A stretch of 64,000 nt of DNA, from positions 3,775,400-3,839,399 of the forward strand of contig CM065177.1 of assembly GCA_033026295.1 (NCBI GenBank), in the 5' to 3' direction. Origin of the DNA: Channa striata. Lineage: Eukaryota; Chordata; Actinopteri; Anabantiformes; Channidae. The translations under genes were made by a program, and so were the position numbers. The notes beneath the pieces are model-generated. The model made no database searches. It worked only from the letters and a program-made list of their open reading frames with translations, and had not been told where the DNA came from. Numbering within the stretch: the first letter of the stretch is position 1; every line of letters starts with the position of its first letter. Shown piece after piece: positions 1 to 11,300 of this stretch.

Positions 1-1158
1 TGCAAACTGTTGTTTGTAAGACAGAGTTTAAGCACAGTCTCAACATTCACACATCTAAACAATCCAGTTCCTCCGTCCTAAACACATTTTCATTTGTAGG
101 CTGCATTCATTGTGTCTTCAGTTCAAGTCCGTCCGTCCAGTAATGTGTAATTTACAATCAGAATAATTCAAGTGTATCGGGCAGTTCAGGCTGTGTTGTC
201 AGATAGTTACGATTGTGCCTGAGCGAGAATGCTCCTCGGCCGGGTGTGTTGCTGTCTGTGTGTGTGTGGCAAAGGACACGAAAAGCTGTCCTACAGTGGT
301 ACTTCACTCTGGTAGAACAATTTTGTATTCATAGGATCTCAGGAGCAATCAACCACCAAAGAACTACCTACACGCAGGATTGTAATTCCCCTATTCTTAG
401 CACTGCTGAATAAACATAAAAAGTTTCATCCAATAAAGTGAAGATAATAGCGACAAGGATGAGTTGTGTTTAGTTTTGCAAATTAGCTGTTGTTGCAATT
501 GTTGTAAGTTTATGTGGAGGGTGGCCGTGCCGCCAGTTATATTTCTCTTTTCAGTGATTCCTATGAACCTTTGTGTCCACAAACAAGTTGTACCAGAGTC
601 TCCAGCTGTGTTTTTCCAAACTCTTTCAAAAAGTCCTTGAGGATTCCCGGTTTCATTCTGAAAACATAACTCGAAATTGATTATCACAAACATACATCTT
701 AGCAAAAAGTGTAACAGCTTGCATGTCAGCTACGATTGGAGTGGAGTAGATGGCATATAAGTATAATCTGTCGGCATGTTTGTATAAATGCACAGAGCAC
801 GGAACGCTAAGACAAAGTAAAAAAATAGATTGGGTAACTGATCATTTCTGTCTCCATTCACCCCAAGGTCCAGCATGTGTGTGTGTGTGTGTGTGTGTTC
901 CTGCCTTCATCTGATTTCAAGCCTCTATGGCTAAAATTTCACTGGAAGAAAGAAAAGTAAGAGCTATGCCTGCTGTGAAATCGCTGCCCTGTGGGGAGGT
1001 CAGGCTGTTTGTGGCCTCTACTCTGGTTCTACTGTATGTTCTGCCAGAAAGCATCGGAACTGGTGGATTGGATGTGTCAACAAGTGTAAAGTCGGAGGCC
1101 GGACCGAGCCGCTGCCCCTCCGACCTCCCTTTCCTCTCGCCAGGGGGTCTGTACCATC
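1..1158. other. 3' flank of mstn
   Basis: No gene is supported here apart from the probable 3' untranslated region of myostatin, which runs leftward from the stop codon at 1159-1161. I see no clear minus-strand AATAAA, so the transcript end is not placed. A TG microsatellite lies at about 875-898. The short open frames in this stretch show no family resemblance. Confidence 0.5.
875..898. repeat. (TG)n microsatellite
   Basis: About 12 uninterrupted TG units on the plus strand, in the 3' flank of myostatin. Confidence 0.9.
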
Positions 1159-3369
1159 TCAAGAGCATCCACAGCGGTCCACCACCATGGAGGGGATCTT
1201 GCCGTAAATGATCTGCTCTTTGCGGTTGAAGTAGAGCATGTTGATGGGCGACATCTTGGTGGGGGTGCAGCAGGGGCCTGCCGTCCCTCTGGGATTGGCC
1301 TTGTTCACCAGGTGGGTATGCGGGTACTTCTGCAAGTGCAAGTTCTCACACTCCCCAGAGCAGTAGTTGGCCTTGTAACGCTTCGGGGCAATAATCCAGT
1401 CCCAGCCAAAGCGTTCGAAGTCCACCGTGAGCGGGTAGCGGCAGCACCGCGACTCTGGAGAGTTCTCGTCACAGTCCAGGCCCGCGTCTCTCGTAGTTCG
1501 CTTGGGGCTCTCTGAGATCTTCACCTCCATGAAGGGTTGCTGAAATGACAGCCCATGCATTAATACTCGGAGAAAGGCAAAAAAGACACAGATTATAGCA
1601 TTCGGTTCACATGTTTTAATTTGGTGCCATTGACCTTTGGTTCTGGTTTTCAAACATGGCATGATAATATTATGAAAGTCTTGAGTTTTATAGAAATTGA
1701 ATCATCTGATGGTTGGTTAACCACAGCTGCTAAGGTATTCTAATTGCCCCCAAGTCTGGTGCCAGTATTTGAGCCTTGTGATTTGTGTTTGTCACTGATA
1801 GTAGCTGTGTGTGTGCGTGTGTGTGTGTTTGCAGGCAATTACTCTGATTTGCACAGTCACACAGAATACTTTCTGGAATGTGAAGCAGGTGAACTTTTAT
1901 GTAATCAAAGAGTAAGATTTGAGGTTCTTGTGGACTGGGCACTTGTCCAAATGCAGGTGTGCGTCTACATGGAGTCTGTGTTGATTAACAGCTTTCAGAA
2001 GTCCTTTAAATCCTAAGTCCTTCATGTTTAACCACCTGCAGAGTCTGCATGGTAAATCCTCTACACTTATTTATTCAGTTAGGATGTTTGTTTGCTTTCC
2101 ATACAGAATGACAGAATAACCATCTTGATCATATGATAAATATCTGTGCGTCCACATTCTTCACTTTTGGTTGTTTATTGGTGAAAGAAACGCTCACAGT
2201 TTTCATCTACCACAGGTTTGTGTCAAACGTGAAATCGAGGCGCAACTCACCAGTCCTTCCTCCCCCGGCTCCGCAGAGGTCACGGCCAAATCGTTTCCCC
2301 TCGGATCGAAGGCGTTGATCTCGATGCCCCAGTTGGTCTCCGGCTGCCGCAGCCACACCGTCAACACCTGCTTGACGTCTATACTTTGCCACGAGCTGAC
2401 CCCGGCGTTGACGTCGATCTTCAGGGAGCGGATCCGTATGTGCCTGCTGCCTTCGGCGACAGGCATGAGGCGGGAGATCTGCAGGAACACGGTGGTCGCC
2501 TCGTCCGCCGCCCGCAAATACACCCAGAGCTGCGCCCGCACTATGCGGCTCGCCTGGAACTTCGGGGTGACGGAGAAGAGGCAGCAGCTCGGCTGCCCGT
2601 CCACCTGGACGTCGGCCTCAGCTGGAGAGAGACAGACAGCGAGACAAAGTTCTGTGTCCATGTGGGAATGAGGTCCACTAACGGGTGTGATTGAAAGACA
2701 TCTGAACTGTGGAAGTGACTTAATAAAGTTTAGAAAACGAACATTCGCTGTGCGTAATGGACACGCGCGCTGCCTCTAATTCCCCGGCCTGTACTGTTTG
2801 AAATCCTGTTAATATTTGTGTTTGTGAATTCCCAACACCATGATGGAAACAAATCAAAGTACGTGCTGTGAGGATAAAGCCTATTTATAGAGCCTCCCGT
2901 GCGCTTTGCCTCGTGCGTAAAAGTCTATTTTGGAAGCGGCCGAGCGCGTCGCTTCGCACCGGGCGAAGACAAAGCGGGATAAAAACTTACGTTCTGTGGC
3001 CATCATCATTATCGTCTCCGTGGTGGCGTGCTCGTCGTCCTCCTCCGAGACCGCGTCTTTGTTGTCGTCCCCCAGCACGTCGTACTGGTCGAGAAGCTGC
3101 TGCAGCGGCGGCGCCTTGGGCAGCAGCTGCTTCACGACTTCTCGACTGATGTTCGGAGCCTCTTTCATTCGCAGTTTGCTCAGGATCTGAGATTTGATCG
3201 CGTTTAATCGCATGGTCTTGATGTGCTCCCGGACCTCGCAGGTAGCGCACTGCTCGGTCTCCTCGGGGCTGGTGGCAGGGAGCTGCTGGGGCGTTTCTTG
3301 GTCACTCAGAACTACTGGACCCAAAGCGACGAGCGCACTGAAGCACAGCACAATCTGACCCAGACGCAT
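1159..3369 (-). CDS. mstnb: myostatin (GDF8), three coding exons, complete
   Basis: Secreted TGF-beta ligand that restrains muscle growth through activin type II receptors. Exon 1 is 2991-3369 (379 nt, ends before GTAAGT), exon 2 is 2251-2621 (371 nt, ends before GTGAGT), exon 3 is 1159-1539 (381 nt). The joined frame codes 376 aa with no break. The start at 3369 gives MRLGQIVLCFSALVALGPVV, a clear signal peptide; upstream in-frame Mets precede it but lie before any signal sequence. The propeptide spans to R267 and the mature domain is residues 268-376, with all nine cystine-knot cysteines and the CGCS end. Exon sizes match vertebrate MSTN. The text is closest to teleost MSTN1 as I recall it, and the neighbours c2orf88 and hibch agree. 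Odd points: the furin site is RTTR, and the mature domain has unusual residues (FERFGW, CENLHLQ). Confidence 0.97.
1804..1829. repeat. (TG)n microsatellite in mstn intron 2
   Basis: Short TG run interrupted by one C, inside the 711 bp second intron of myostatin. Confidence 0.8.
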
Positions 3370-3477
3370 TTTCTGTAAGGACTGGAGTCTCCTGGAGTCT
3401 GCCGGACCGGATGCGTGGCTGGACTGCCTTTGGATTAATGTCGCAACACTGATGGGCATCATACTTTATCGCACACC

Positions 3478-3528
3478 TTTTTATACTCCAACATTAGCCT
3501 CTTTTGTGTCGTCAAAAACCATGATTGG
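3478..3528 (-). promoter_or_regulatory. mstn core promoter (TATA and CCAAT boxes)
   Basis: On the minus strand TATAAAAA lies at 3478-3485, about 110 bases upstream of the myostatin ATG, and a CCAAT box lies at 3524-3528, about 40 bases further up. This spacing is normal for a TATA promoter, and fish MSTN promoters are known to be TATA-driven. An E-box (CAGTTG, 3792-3797) lies further upstream; E-boxes are the usual myogenic factor targets, but this one is only a six-base match. Confidence 0.75.
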
Positions 3529-3529
3529 C

Positions 3530-4690
3530 TGGACAGGCAACAATGAGTTTTGACCGACTGACATGAAACCTTTTTTTCTCTGTGAAACCATAAAGGGCTG
3601 CAGACCTGGAGCACGTTGTGAAACTGTTCGCACTGCGATAAATTCCCGTCTGTTACTGCGCGGACGCGACGGGCGCAGGGGCGCAAAGGAGCGAACTGTG
3701 CGCAACAGGGTCTGCAGATCAACTCTGAGAAATAATCAGAGCAAAAAGCAAGGCTTATTAATAAGAGGCTGAATTAGGCCTTTGAATCGTCCAGTTGTTC
3801 AATGAGTAGAAATGATGACATGTTTGTCAGATCAGCAGTAACTGCAGGGTGACATCACATTTGCAACTTGTGTCGCTGAGGAATCAGATTTTTACTGTTT
3901 GTTATGCGGAGATGAAGCTGTTTCTGTCCCCGGTGAAGAAAAATTAGGTCCAAGCTTGAAGGTCCAACATTGCCGGTCAAATCATATGTGAATATTTAGT
4001 TTATGAAAAGAAAATCATTAGGTTAAAACTTTTAAATACTTAAATAAATAAATAAAAATGCGCGGAGAGAAATCACCGGTGCAACGTTTGTCGAGGTTCC
4101 TGTTGGGGAACGTGAGGTGACAGCGCCACCGTGTGGCCGGTTTTTACCAGCCGCACCAGCAACTGAGACCCCACGTGACGACACAAAGGTTTGAACGATT
4201 CGATGAGAAAACCATAAGCATTATAAAATACCAAAGTGCTTCTTTTTTAAAATTACACATGCATTGATTCTCAGGTTTGGACTCATTGTGGACAGTCCTG
4301 AACTAATCAGCCACACTGTCGAAGCAGTTGGCCGACAAGGTCAAACAGCTGTGGGGACTAATGACCGATTCCCCCATTTCACTGGCTCATAAATTCCTCT
4401 TATAAAGCAGCATCATAGTTAGAGTTTATTACTGCAAATATTCTGTAAGCTTAACTGGTTCATTTCAATACCACATTTAGACCAACTTACATATTACACA
4501 AGTCATATTTGTAATTACACTAGCAGAAGATAAATTGACTTCAGCTAGCTCACATATCAACTCAGATGAAAGAATATCTTTTTTTATAGGCCCTCATTAT
4601 TTGTCATTAAGTTATGCTCAGTTTGTTTGTATTTTACTTCCACACACGAAGCCACTAAGTTTATACATTCACGTTTTTATATATTTTCAA
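3530..4690. other. mstn upstream region without a gene
   Basis: I see no coding signal. The stretch holds E-box-like hexamers including CACGTG near 4173, and a CTCF-like motif at 4121-4139. The rest is AT-rich with no recognisable repeat. Confidence 0.5.
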
Positions 4691-5299
4691 TAATAAAAAA
4701 AAGGGTTATGGGGAGCTTTAGGACTGAACCCAACAAAGAAAGAGTGTCACTACTTTGGTTATAACTGGATCTTCTGTCGGATTAAACATCCAGCAAAGAT
4801 GCATCTGTAGCCTAGGCTGGGCACTGTTGGGTCCCCTCATTTTCAAAGGGCAAAAAGAGTAAAACAATAATTTTTTCCATCAACATAAATGCACAGTTAG
4901 CTAGTACAAATGTCCCTTCACTATTCATTGCCTAAATTGAATTAATATGCTATTATTTGGGTCAGAGTTAGGTTTGCATTCCATTACATGTAATTCCAGT
5001 ATATGGAGATGCAGACCTAAACCTAACAAGTACCTACAATTTAGCAGTTACAAACGTTCTGTCATTATTAGAAGTAACAAAAGTGCAAGGAGTGTATAAA
5101 AACGTTATAGCACAATAATGAAAATTATATTGATGCAAAACTTTGCGTCTTTCTTGATAAACTGTGTAAAATAAACTTCAATATTTGCCAAAGAAACATT
5201 TGTATTAGTCAATTATAGATTCAATATAATGTTGTTCAAAAAATCATTGTTTATTTTTTTTGTCATTTCAAAATGAGTGGATGAAAACTTTTGCACCCA
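4690..5299. mobile_element. degenerate MITE-like repeat, related to the copy at 19.4-19.9 kb
   Basis: The stretch around 5075-5125 (AAGGAGTGTATAAAAACG and following) matches 19691-19740, and the right edge reads ACTTTTGCAC, as does the right edge of the 19.4-19.9 kb copy. No coding frame is present. The left boundary is uncertain. Confidence 0.4.
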
Positions 5300-5615
5300 C
5301 CTAAGATAAGATAAGACAAGATAAGATAAGACTTTATTAATCCTACAGTGGGGAAATTCTTGTGTTTTAGCAGCCATAGACAAAGAACACAGAATCTGCA
5401 CAGAACAATGTACATTTTTAGTTTAACTAAAAAGGCATTTAAAAATTAGGATAATTTAAGAATTACATACATACATATTAACATTGGAAAATGTAACAGA
5501 TGAGTATTGCACAAAAAAGTAAAAATATACTAATTAAATTGCACATTGTGTGTCACTGCAGTGATGCATTGTACAGTCTGATGGCTGTGGGGACGAATGA
5601 TCTATATGAACTCTA
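5300..5615 (-). mobile_element. RTE/Rex3-like LINE 3' tail
   Basis: The GATAAGATAAGA run followed by a TTTATTAATCC...GTGGGGAAATTC block, and further right the GTACAGTCTGATGGCTG block, form the familiar 3' end of a teleost non-LTR retrotransposon that I associate with Rex3/RTE. No reverse transcriptase frame is left. It abuts the MITE-like sequence on its left. Confidence 0.55.
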
Positions 5616-6299
5616 TGAACATTTTACCTATACTTGAACTTCTATGTCCGAATTAGAGACATTTAATAGATTTACATTTAATAGTTTACATATTATATGT
5701 ATTGGCAGTGGGAAAACCTGACAGTCGGTAATAAATACACTTACTTACGTTTTTTTTGCTCTACTGGACTATTTATGTTACTTTTAGTCTTTTGCAATCT
5801 TTACCACATTGAGTGACTAGTTATTTTGTTAGATTCTTAATCCAAAATGATAAACTGATAATAAATATGCATCAGTGTGGATGAACTGGTTACAATCTGC
5901 TGTCTTCCTTTACCGGCTGCAAACCAAATCTCTGATGTCAAAATTTTTTTACACATTTCAAATATCGGGAATGTTTATTCTAAACAGCTGTCTTAATGTG
6001 GGACACTTGTACTCTAATGAAATATGAAATCATGTACATCCGTACTTCTGCTTGAGTAAAGAATTATTGAAGCATTTCTTCTTGAATTACCTTTAATGAA
6101 TTGACCTTTACAGGTAACGATGAATTTGTGAACTTCTTTCCCCTCTGACGTTTTCAGAAAAGATGAATTTTCTCAGCAGTAGTTAGATGATTAAGCTCGA
6201 GCATCTGACTTCTATAATAATTACCCAATAAACTCTGACACATTGTATTCCATAATAATCTGAATACTTGAAGACGGGCCTACATCGACCGAACAGGAC

Positions 6300-6508
6300 A
6301 TTCTCTGTCCGAGCTTGTCCCACCTTGACTGTTTCCACCAGGCGACGTTGCTGCTTTTCCGTAAAGAACCGATGCGGACGCGTTTCCACCCGAGCACCTG
6401 CGGCACCTTCAGCGCGCGGCCGCCAGGTGGCAGCGTTGTCGCGGCCGCTGCAGGCGCGGAGCCGCCGTCAGTGCGCAGCTCGTCCCGGAGCCGCTGCAGC
6501 TCGGTCAT
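6300..6508 (-). other. unassigned open frame in CpG-rich island (possible first exon)
   Basis: An ATG at 6506-6508 with G at -3 opens a frame beginning MTELQRLRDELRTDGG, continuing through an Ala/Pro stretch and KVPQVLGWKRVR. Possible donors follow CTGAAG (GTGCCG), CCGCAG (GTGCTC) and AAG (GTGGGA, near 6323). I do not recognise the protein. It sits in a GC-rich block (about 6360-6800) that could equally be the CpG-island promoter and leader exon of c2orf88 on the other strand, in which case the frame is a by-product of GC content. No partner exon is identifiable on the minus strand before mstn. Confidence 0.25.
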
Positions 6509-6813
6509 TGCTGCGAGTTGGCGCTGCGCACAAGTCGGTGCAGACCTCGGAGTCTCCGTCCGCCGAGTTGACTGACGGGAAGGCAACAGGGGCCACAGCC
6601 AGCCGCCCTGTCTACCACACCGACAGCCCCCATCAGCACCACCACCACCACCACCAGCGGCAGATTGTTCCCGGGGTCTGGCGCGGACCCTGCACCAGCG
6701 GCAGCAGCAACTTGACGGATCATCTCGTAGCTCTGCTCGCTGCGCACAGACAATAACGTCCAAGTTCGGACGGATCGATGCTGCGTGAGGAGCCGAGGAA
6801 GCGGCGCGACACA
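6360..6813. promoter_or_regulatory. CpG-rich island, candidate c2orf88 promoter
   Basis: The block is strikingly richer in CG dinucleotides than its surroundings and lies 1.3 kb upstream of the c2orf88 coding exon. ACACAAG followed by GTGATG at 6814 could end a noncoding leader exon on the plus strand, and a very strong polypyrimidine-AG acceptor ends at 7749. Human C2orf88 likewise has noncoding 5' exons. The leader exon assignment is inference. Confidence 0.4.
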
Positions 6814-8104
6814 AGGTGATGTCCGGATCCCTGTTGATTCACACGACCTTGGCTCGTTTCTTCTTTTATCTTTTGGGTAGAAATGAGACAAAACAGGCGC
6901 TTTGGCCACAGTGTGTTAAAAGTGCAGCTCTACACTATGAAATATACTGATGCCAAATTTATTTTCACTGGATGCTTGTTTTAATATTTCCATCAAGGCT
7001 CATAAAAGGGTTTGCACAGAGCTTCACAGCCCGTTATTGAAATCCCAAATTAATCCAAATTCCATGCGTGTGTCTGACAGCTAATGGATCTCTCAGTTTG
7101 CAGCTCGTTAACACTGAAGGTCTGCAAGGTGATTTTCAGTCCACATTTAATGTGTTGACCAGTGGCCCTGCGAATGTTGTTGTACTCACAGGGAGACTCC
7201 CCACTCTGCATAAATCATTCATGGCCTGTGTGTTGTGTAGACCTCAGCGTGCTGCTGCTTTCTGAATGAAGCACATGTTTCCTGTGCGCCAAAGCCTGTA
7301 GTCCTGGAAAAGGAGCCGTGACTGTGATTCAGGCTGCGAGCTTTGCTTAGTGGAACAGATGGGAGACACAGGCTTACAACCAAACAGCATCAGCGAGCTC
7401 AGGCTAGAGGCAGACGTCCCCGTGTCATGCTATACAAAATAGGCCGAGGGATTGAGTCATGAAACACTTTGAAGTAGAGGAGGGGGGGAAGTGACTGAGT
7501 AATGGGCTGGACGTGCAGAGGAGCAGAGCATGTTTAAAAATGACCCTGCTGAGGTGGGCCAGGCCAAGGCTCTGACCTCTAGCCAACCACAGGAGCTTGG
7601 GTCACATAGCTTCCTCCGCCACTGTGAAAATTGTCCACAATCCTCTCCTCATTCCTGCCATCTGGTATTTTTAGGCTGCCTGTGACGGAAAATAAATCAC
7701 AGAAATCCTCCCTCTCCCCTGTCTCTTTCCACTCTCTTTCTCTCTGCAGCTGAGGAAGGGATGAGCTCCAGTCTGCAAGGGAGCAGGACTAACAGTTGCA
7801 ACACTGCCAGATCCACACAGGGATGGGCCTCCTAGCTGGTCGCCGCCAGCACCCTCTACATTACCACTCTGTGCCCTGTAATAACCCCTGATCGTCACAC
7901 AGGTTGCCACTCAGACATGGATGAGAGTGGGAGCGGATGACAGGACCCCAAAGGTGACTGCAGCTGAAAAAGGAAGTCGTGGGGGAGCGCGGGGTTGTTT
8001 CTGGGATCCACTCAAGCCTCTGACGCCGTTTGAGTTACAAGCAAGAGCAAAAAGACCTTCACACCTCCCACCTGAAAGTAACTCAATGCTACATGCTTTA
8101 GGGC

Positions 8105-8380
8105 ATGGGGTGCGTCAAATCCAAGAGGAGCCACTCAGGAGCCCAACATGCAAACTCCACGGAGAAGGCGGAGGGAAAATCCAAGTGGACGAGGGGCGAG
8201 AAAGCCTACTTGGTCCAGTCAGAAATGGGCTGTGCGGACAGCTCCCCTCAGGTCAACCCAGTGCTGCTGGAGTACGCCCAGAGGCTCTCCGAGGAGATCG
8301 TGGCGCGGGCCGTGCAGCAGTGGGTGGAGGTTGACCGCCGCTACAGTGACATTCCCTACATTGAATGTGATGTGCCATGA
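8105..8380 (+). CDS. c2orf88: small membrane A-kinase anchoring protein (smAKAP)
   Basis: A 91 aa protein that tethers type I protein kinase A to the plasma membrane. The N-terminus MGCVKSK gives Gly2 for N-myristoylation and Cys3 for palmitoylation, with lysines for membrane contact. Residues about 54-74 (LLEYAQRLSEEIVARAVQQW) form the amphipathic helix that docks the PKA RI dimer, and the end DIPYIE is the conserved C-terminus of the vertebrate protein. Length and single-exon coding match human C2orf88. The start is fixed by the need for Gly2 and Cys3. It lies between mstn and hibch, as in tetrapods, on the opposite strand to both. The 5' UTR exon probably begins after the strong acceptor ending at 7749. 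Confidence 0.93.
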   Translation: MGCVKSKRSHSGAQHANSTEKAEGKSKWTRGEKAYLVQSEMGCADSSPQVNPVLLEYAQRLSEEIVARAVQQWVEVDRRYSDIPYIECDVP

Positions 8381-11300
8381 CGTGGGAAAGGACAGACTGA
8401 GCTGAGACAGCTTTGACAGTGACACTGGAGGTTCCATGTGTCAGTAAAGGCCAATAGTCTCTAACACATTTATTCAGGGTGAATCATTCAAGCATCTACC
8501 TGCCGTGAGCAGGAATATGAATGAGCTGCCAGTAATTTGGGTTTGACCTCCTTTTGGATTGGATTATACTTGAATTGAGACTGAAAACCCTCCTCCAAAG
8601 CGACCAAAGTACTCAGATCCCGTCCATATTTCTGTGATTCTGTGTATCAAAAGTGAAACCTTACTGAAGAAGCTGAAGGTCTTCAGTTGGATATCATCTT
8701 TCTCAGACCTTATTTGTCTCCACTCTCCCAGCAGGCGTTGGCTCTCCCTAGCTGGTGTCAAAATTCAAAGTAAGAAACGCTGTCAGATATTGCCTGGAAT
8801 CATAATCTTTGCCAACGAAAGTCTACCCTGTGCATCGATGGTGTCCCAGGGCCAAGGTGTTCTCCTCTTACAAAGGAAGTTATTAATAGATGGCTTCATT
8901 TGGTAAAGACTCTTATTTTGGTGTCAGCTGATCAGAAACACACCCACACTGGCTCCTTCTGGTCTGACAAGAGGCTTGAAAAAGGCTCAAAAAAGGCTGA
9001 CGTTCTCCCTTTAATGGTCTCTCTGGAGATTCTGTGGCAGAGCTGCAAAGAGGAGCATCATCTTCAGTGCCATTAGGCTGCCTCTACCACAGTCGTCCAT
9101 TCAGCAGGAAGGGTCCCTGCAAATGTGTCCAGGAGACTGTGTGCACCAGTGGTGGGTTTGCTGCACTTGAGGATATTGTGTATACACAAAACACAGCGTA
9201 AGAACTTTGATTTCAGAACCATGATCACCAGGAAGCCATGAGCGTCTTTCTCCTCAGAGAAACCAGTGCATGAGGATTAACGCGTTTTTTGAAAAGGATT
9301 TGGCTTGTCAGCAACAATTGAGTTTTTAAAAGCAACAATGGTGTGGGAGATGTTTTCATCATCCCTGTATCATTGTACAACGTCACTGAGAAATACTGCC
9401 ATCTTCCCTGGACAAAAGCACAAATATGCAAACTCTGAAACTCAAGACTTTTCAATCAAGTACATATTCATGTATATACACACTGCATAGCAGGAGGTGG
9501 AGTACATTTGGAATCAACGTTCACAACCACCAAAGTCCTTAATAAATGTAACTTTGAGCCCAGCACAGTTTAGGAGGCTTCTGTGAATTGTTTTATACTA
9601 TGATTTTTATCAGTGGGCCCAGAGTAAAGGTATGTTCTGTAACTGTAGCGATAATCCAGGTCCTCTGCTGTCAAATCACGGAGATTTGCACAGAGGCACT
9701 CTAACAGGGGATTTCCACTACAGGAACCTCACTGAAATCCAACCTGGACTTTCCTAGAACTTCTCATAACCTGAAGGGCAAAGGTGGTCAGTCGGCTTTG
9801 TTGTTCCAGAGTTTTCCCTTTTGCTCGTGTTAGTTGACACACTCACGTGATTCAACACCAGTGTTTTTTAACGTGATCCTTGAGAGGAGACAGCTGTTTC
9901 ATTTGAACAGTTTGTAAGCAAGTGACAGCCCCACAAGCATCTACTCCTTCCCCTGCAAGTACCTCGAAATTGATTTGGTTCTAACTCCTGAAGGTGGCTG
10001 AAATGTACCTATGAGAACTGGCCTCCAAACTAGGCAGATGGGAGTGGAAACAGAACAGAACCGTGAAGAAGGTAGTGTCCAGTACCTAATCACTAATGGG
10101 GCTTTTTGACTTAGAATGCAACTACCCACTAGACTTGGGTTCTGCTTTTGCTTCTATGTCCTTCAGGCCAGCTTAGGAGGCAAGTTCTGCAAGATAATTT
10201 TAGAACCATCTCAGAAGGTAGAACTACACTCAAGTCCCATGTACTTGCAGTGGGAGGTTTTGGTTATAGGAAGCTCCAGGTTACAGTTGAACACAGATTC
10301 TGCAGTCAGAAAGCTTTATGGATGATGTCAGCGAGATTCTTCCAAAATTCGTCATTTTCATACACTTTGAAAGGATGAGGAAACGTCAACAGCTACTAAA
10401 CTATTTACAGTCATTACAGCTTTCAGTGTTGTTATACCAATTAGAAAATATGTATAAAGATCAAATGTGGTAACAGAACAAGTAACCAAGACAAGCTCAA
10501 AAGCCATAAAACAGTGGCAGGTATTTGTCACCATTAGCCTTCTCCCCAAGTCTGCCCCGATTACTGTTTGATTTTTACCAGAAAACTGGTCAGTAATAGG
10601 AACATACCTGTGTATGTCACATTGTATCATTTGACTAATACACATCCAGTTTCAGAACTGTTTTAATTTTGCCCATATCAGGAAGGAGCAGCCACTGCTG
10701 AATGTGAGAGCTTTTGTAAGAAACATAATGATGTGCTATAAAGCTCTCAAAACCATCGTTCAAAAACATGAACTAATAAAACAGAACTAGGCAGAACTAA
10801 TCAATATAGACACATTTGTTTTTTGGGGTCTTTCCAGTACATGTGAAGCCCTACAGATTCACGGGTCAGTGTTTTATGTCCACACATTATAAAGCGGTGT
10901 GTTTTGCTTCAGATACAATGACAAAAGCTAATCTTGAGTGTATTAGTTTGAGTTTGATCAGTCCATGTTAGTTTGGATGTGGATTTAAGATTTTGTGTAC
11001 GGTTAAACCGGTTAAATCCAATCACCTCCATTGGCTACACAGTCACTGGTTAGGGTTCATCGGGTTCAAAATATGCAGAACTTCCAAGCTGATGTCACCC
11101 CTAAGAAAACCATTTACAATTTTTCCTAATTGTAAGGTTAAGTAATGAGGATAAAGTGATCGGGATTTGTGGTTGTCTGTAAGAAGCAGCAAATTGGATT
11201 GTCCGTCTTTAGACACCCACTAAAGATCCATGTCTGCACTTCAACAAGTTCAAATCGGATCAGATCCATCTGATCCATCTTTCAGTTGATGCTGAAAAGG

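Noticed and set aside
2171..2671. Plus-strand 166 aa frame over mstn exon 2
   Set aside because: Antisense shadow of a well-conserved coding exon.
6505..6909. Minus-strand 134 aa frame with a Val run
   Set aside because: The Val run is an out-of-frame reading of a CAC repeat (the His run in the plus-strand frame); no family features.
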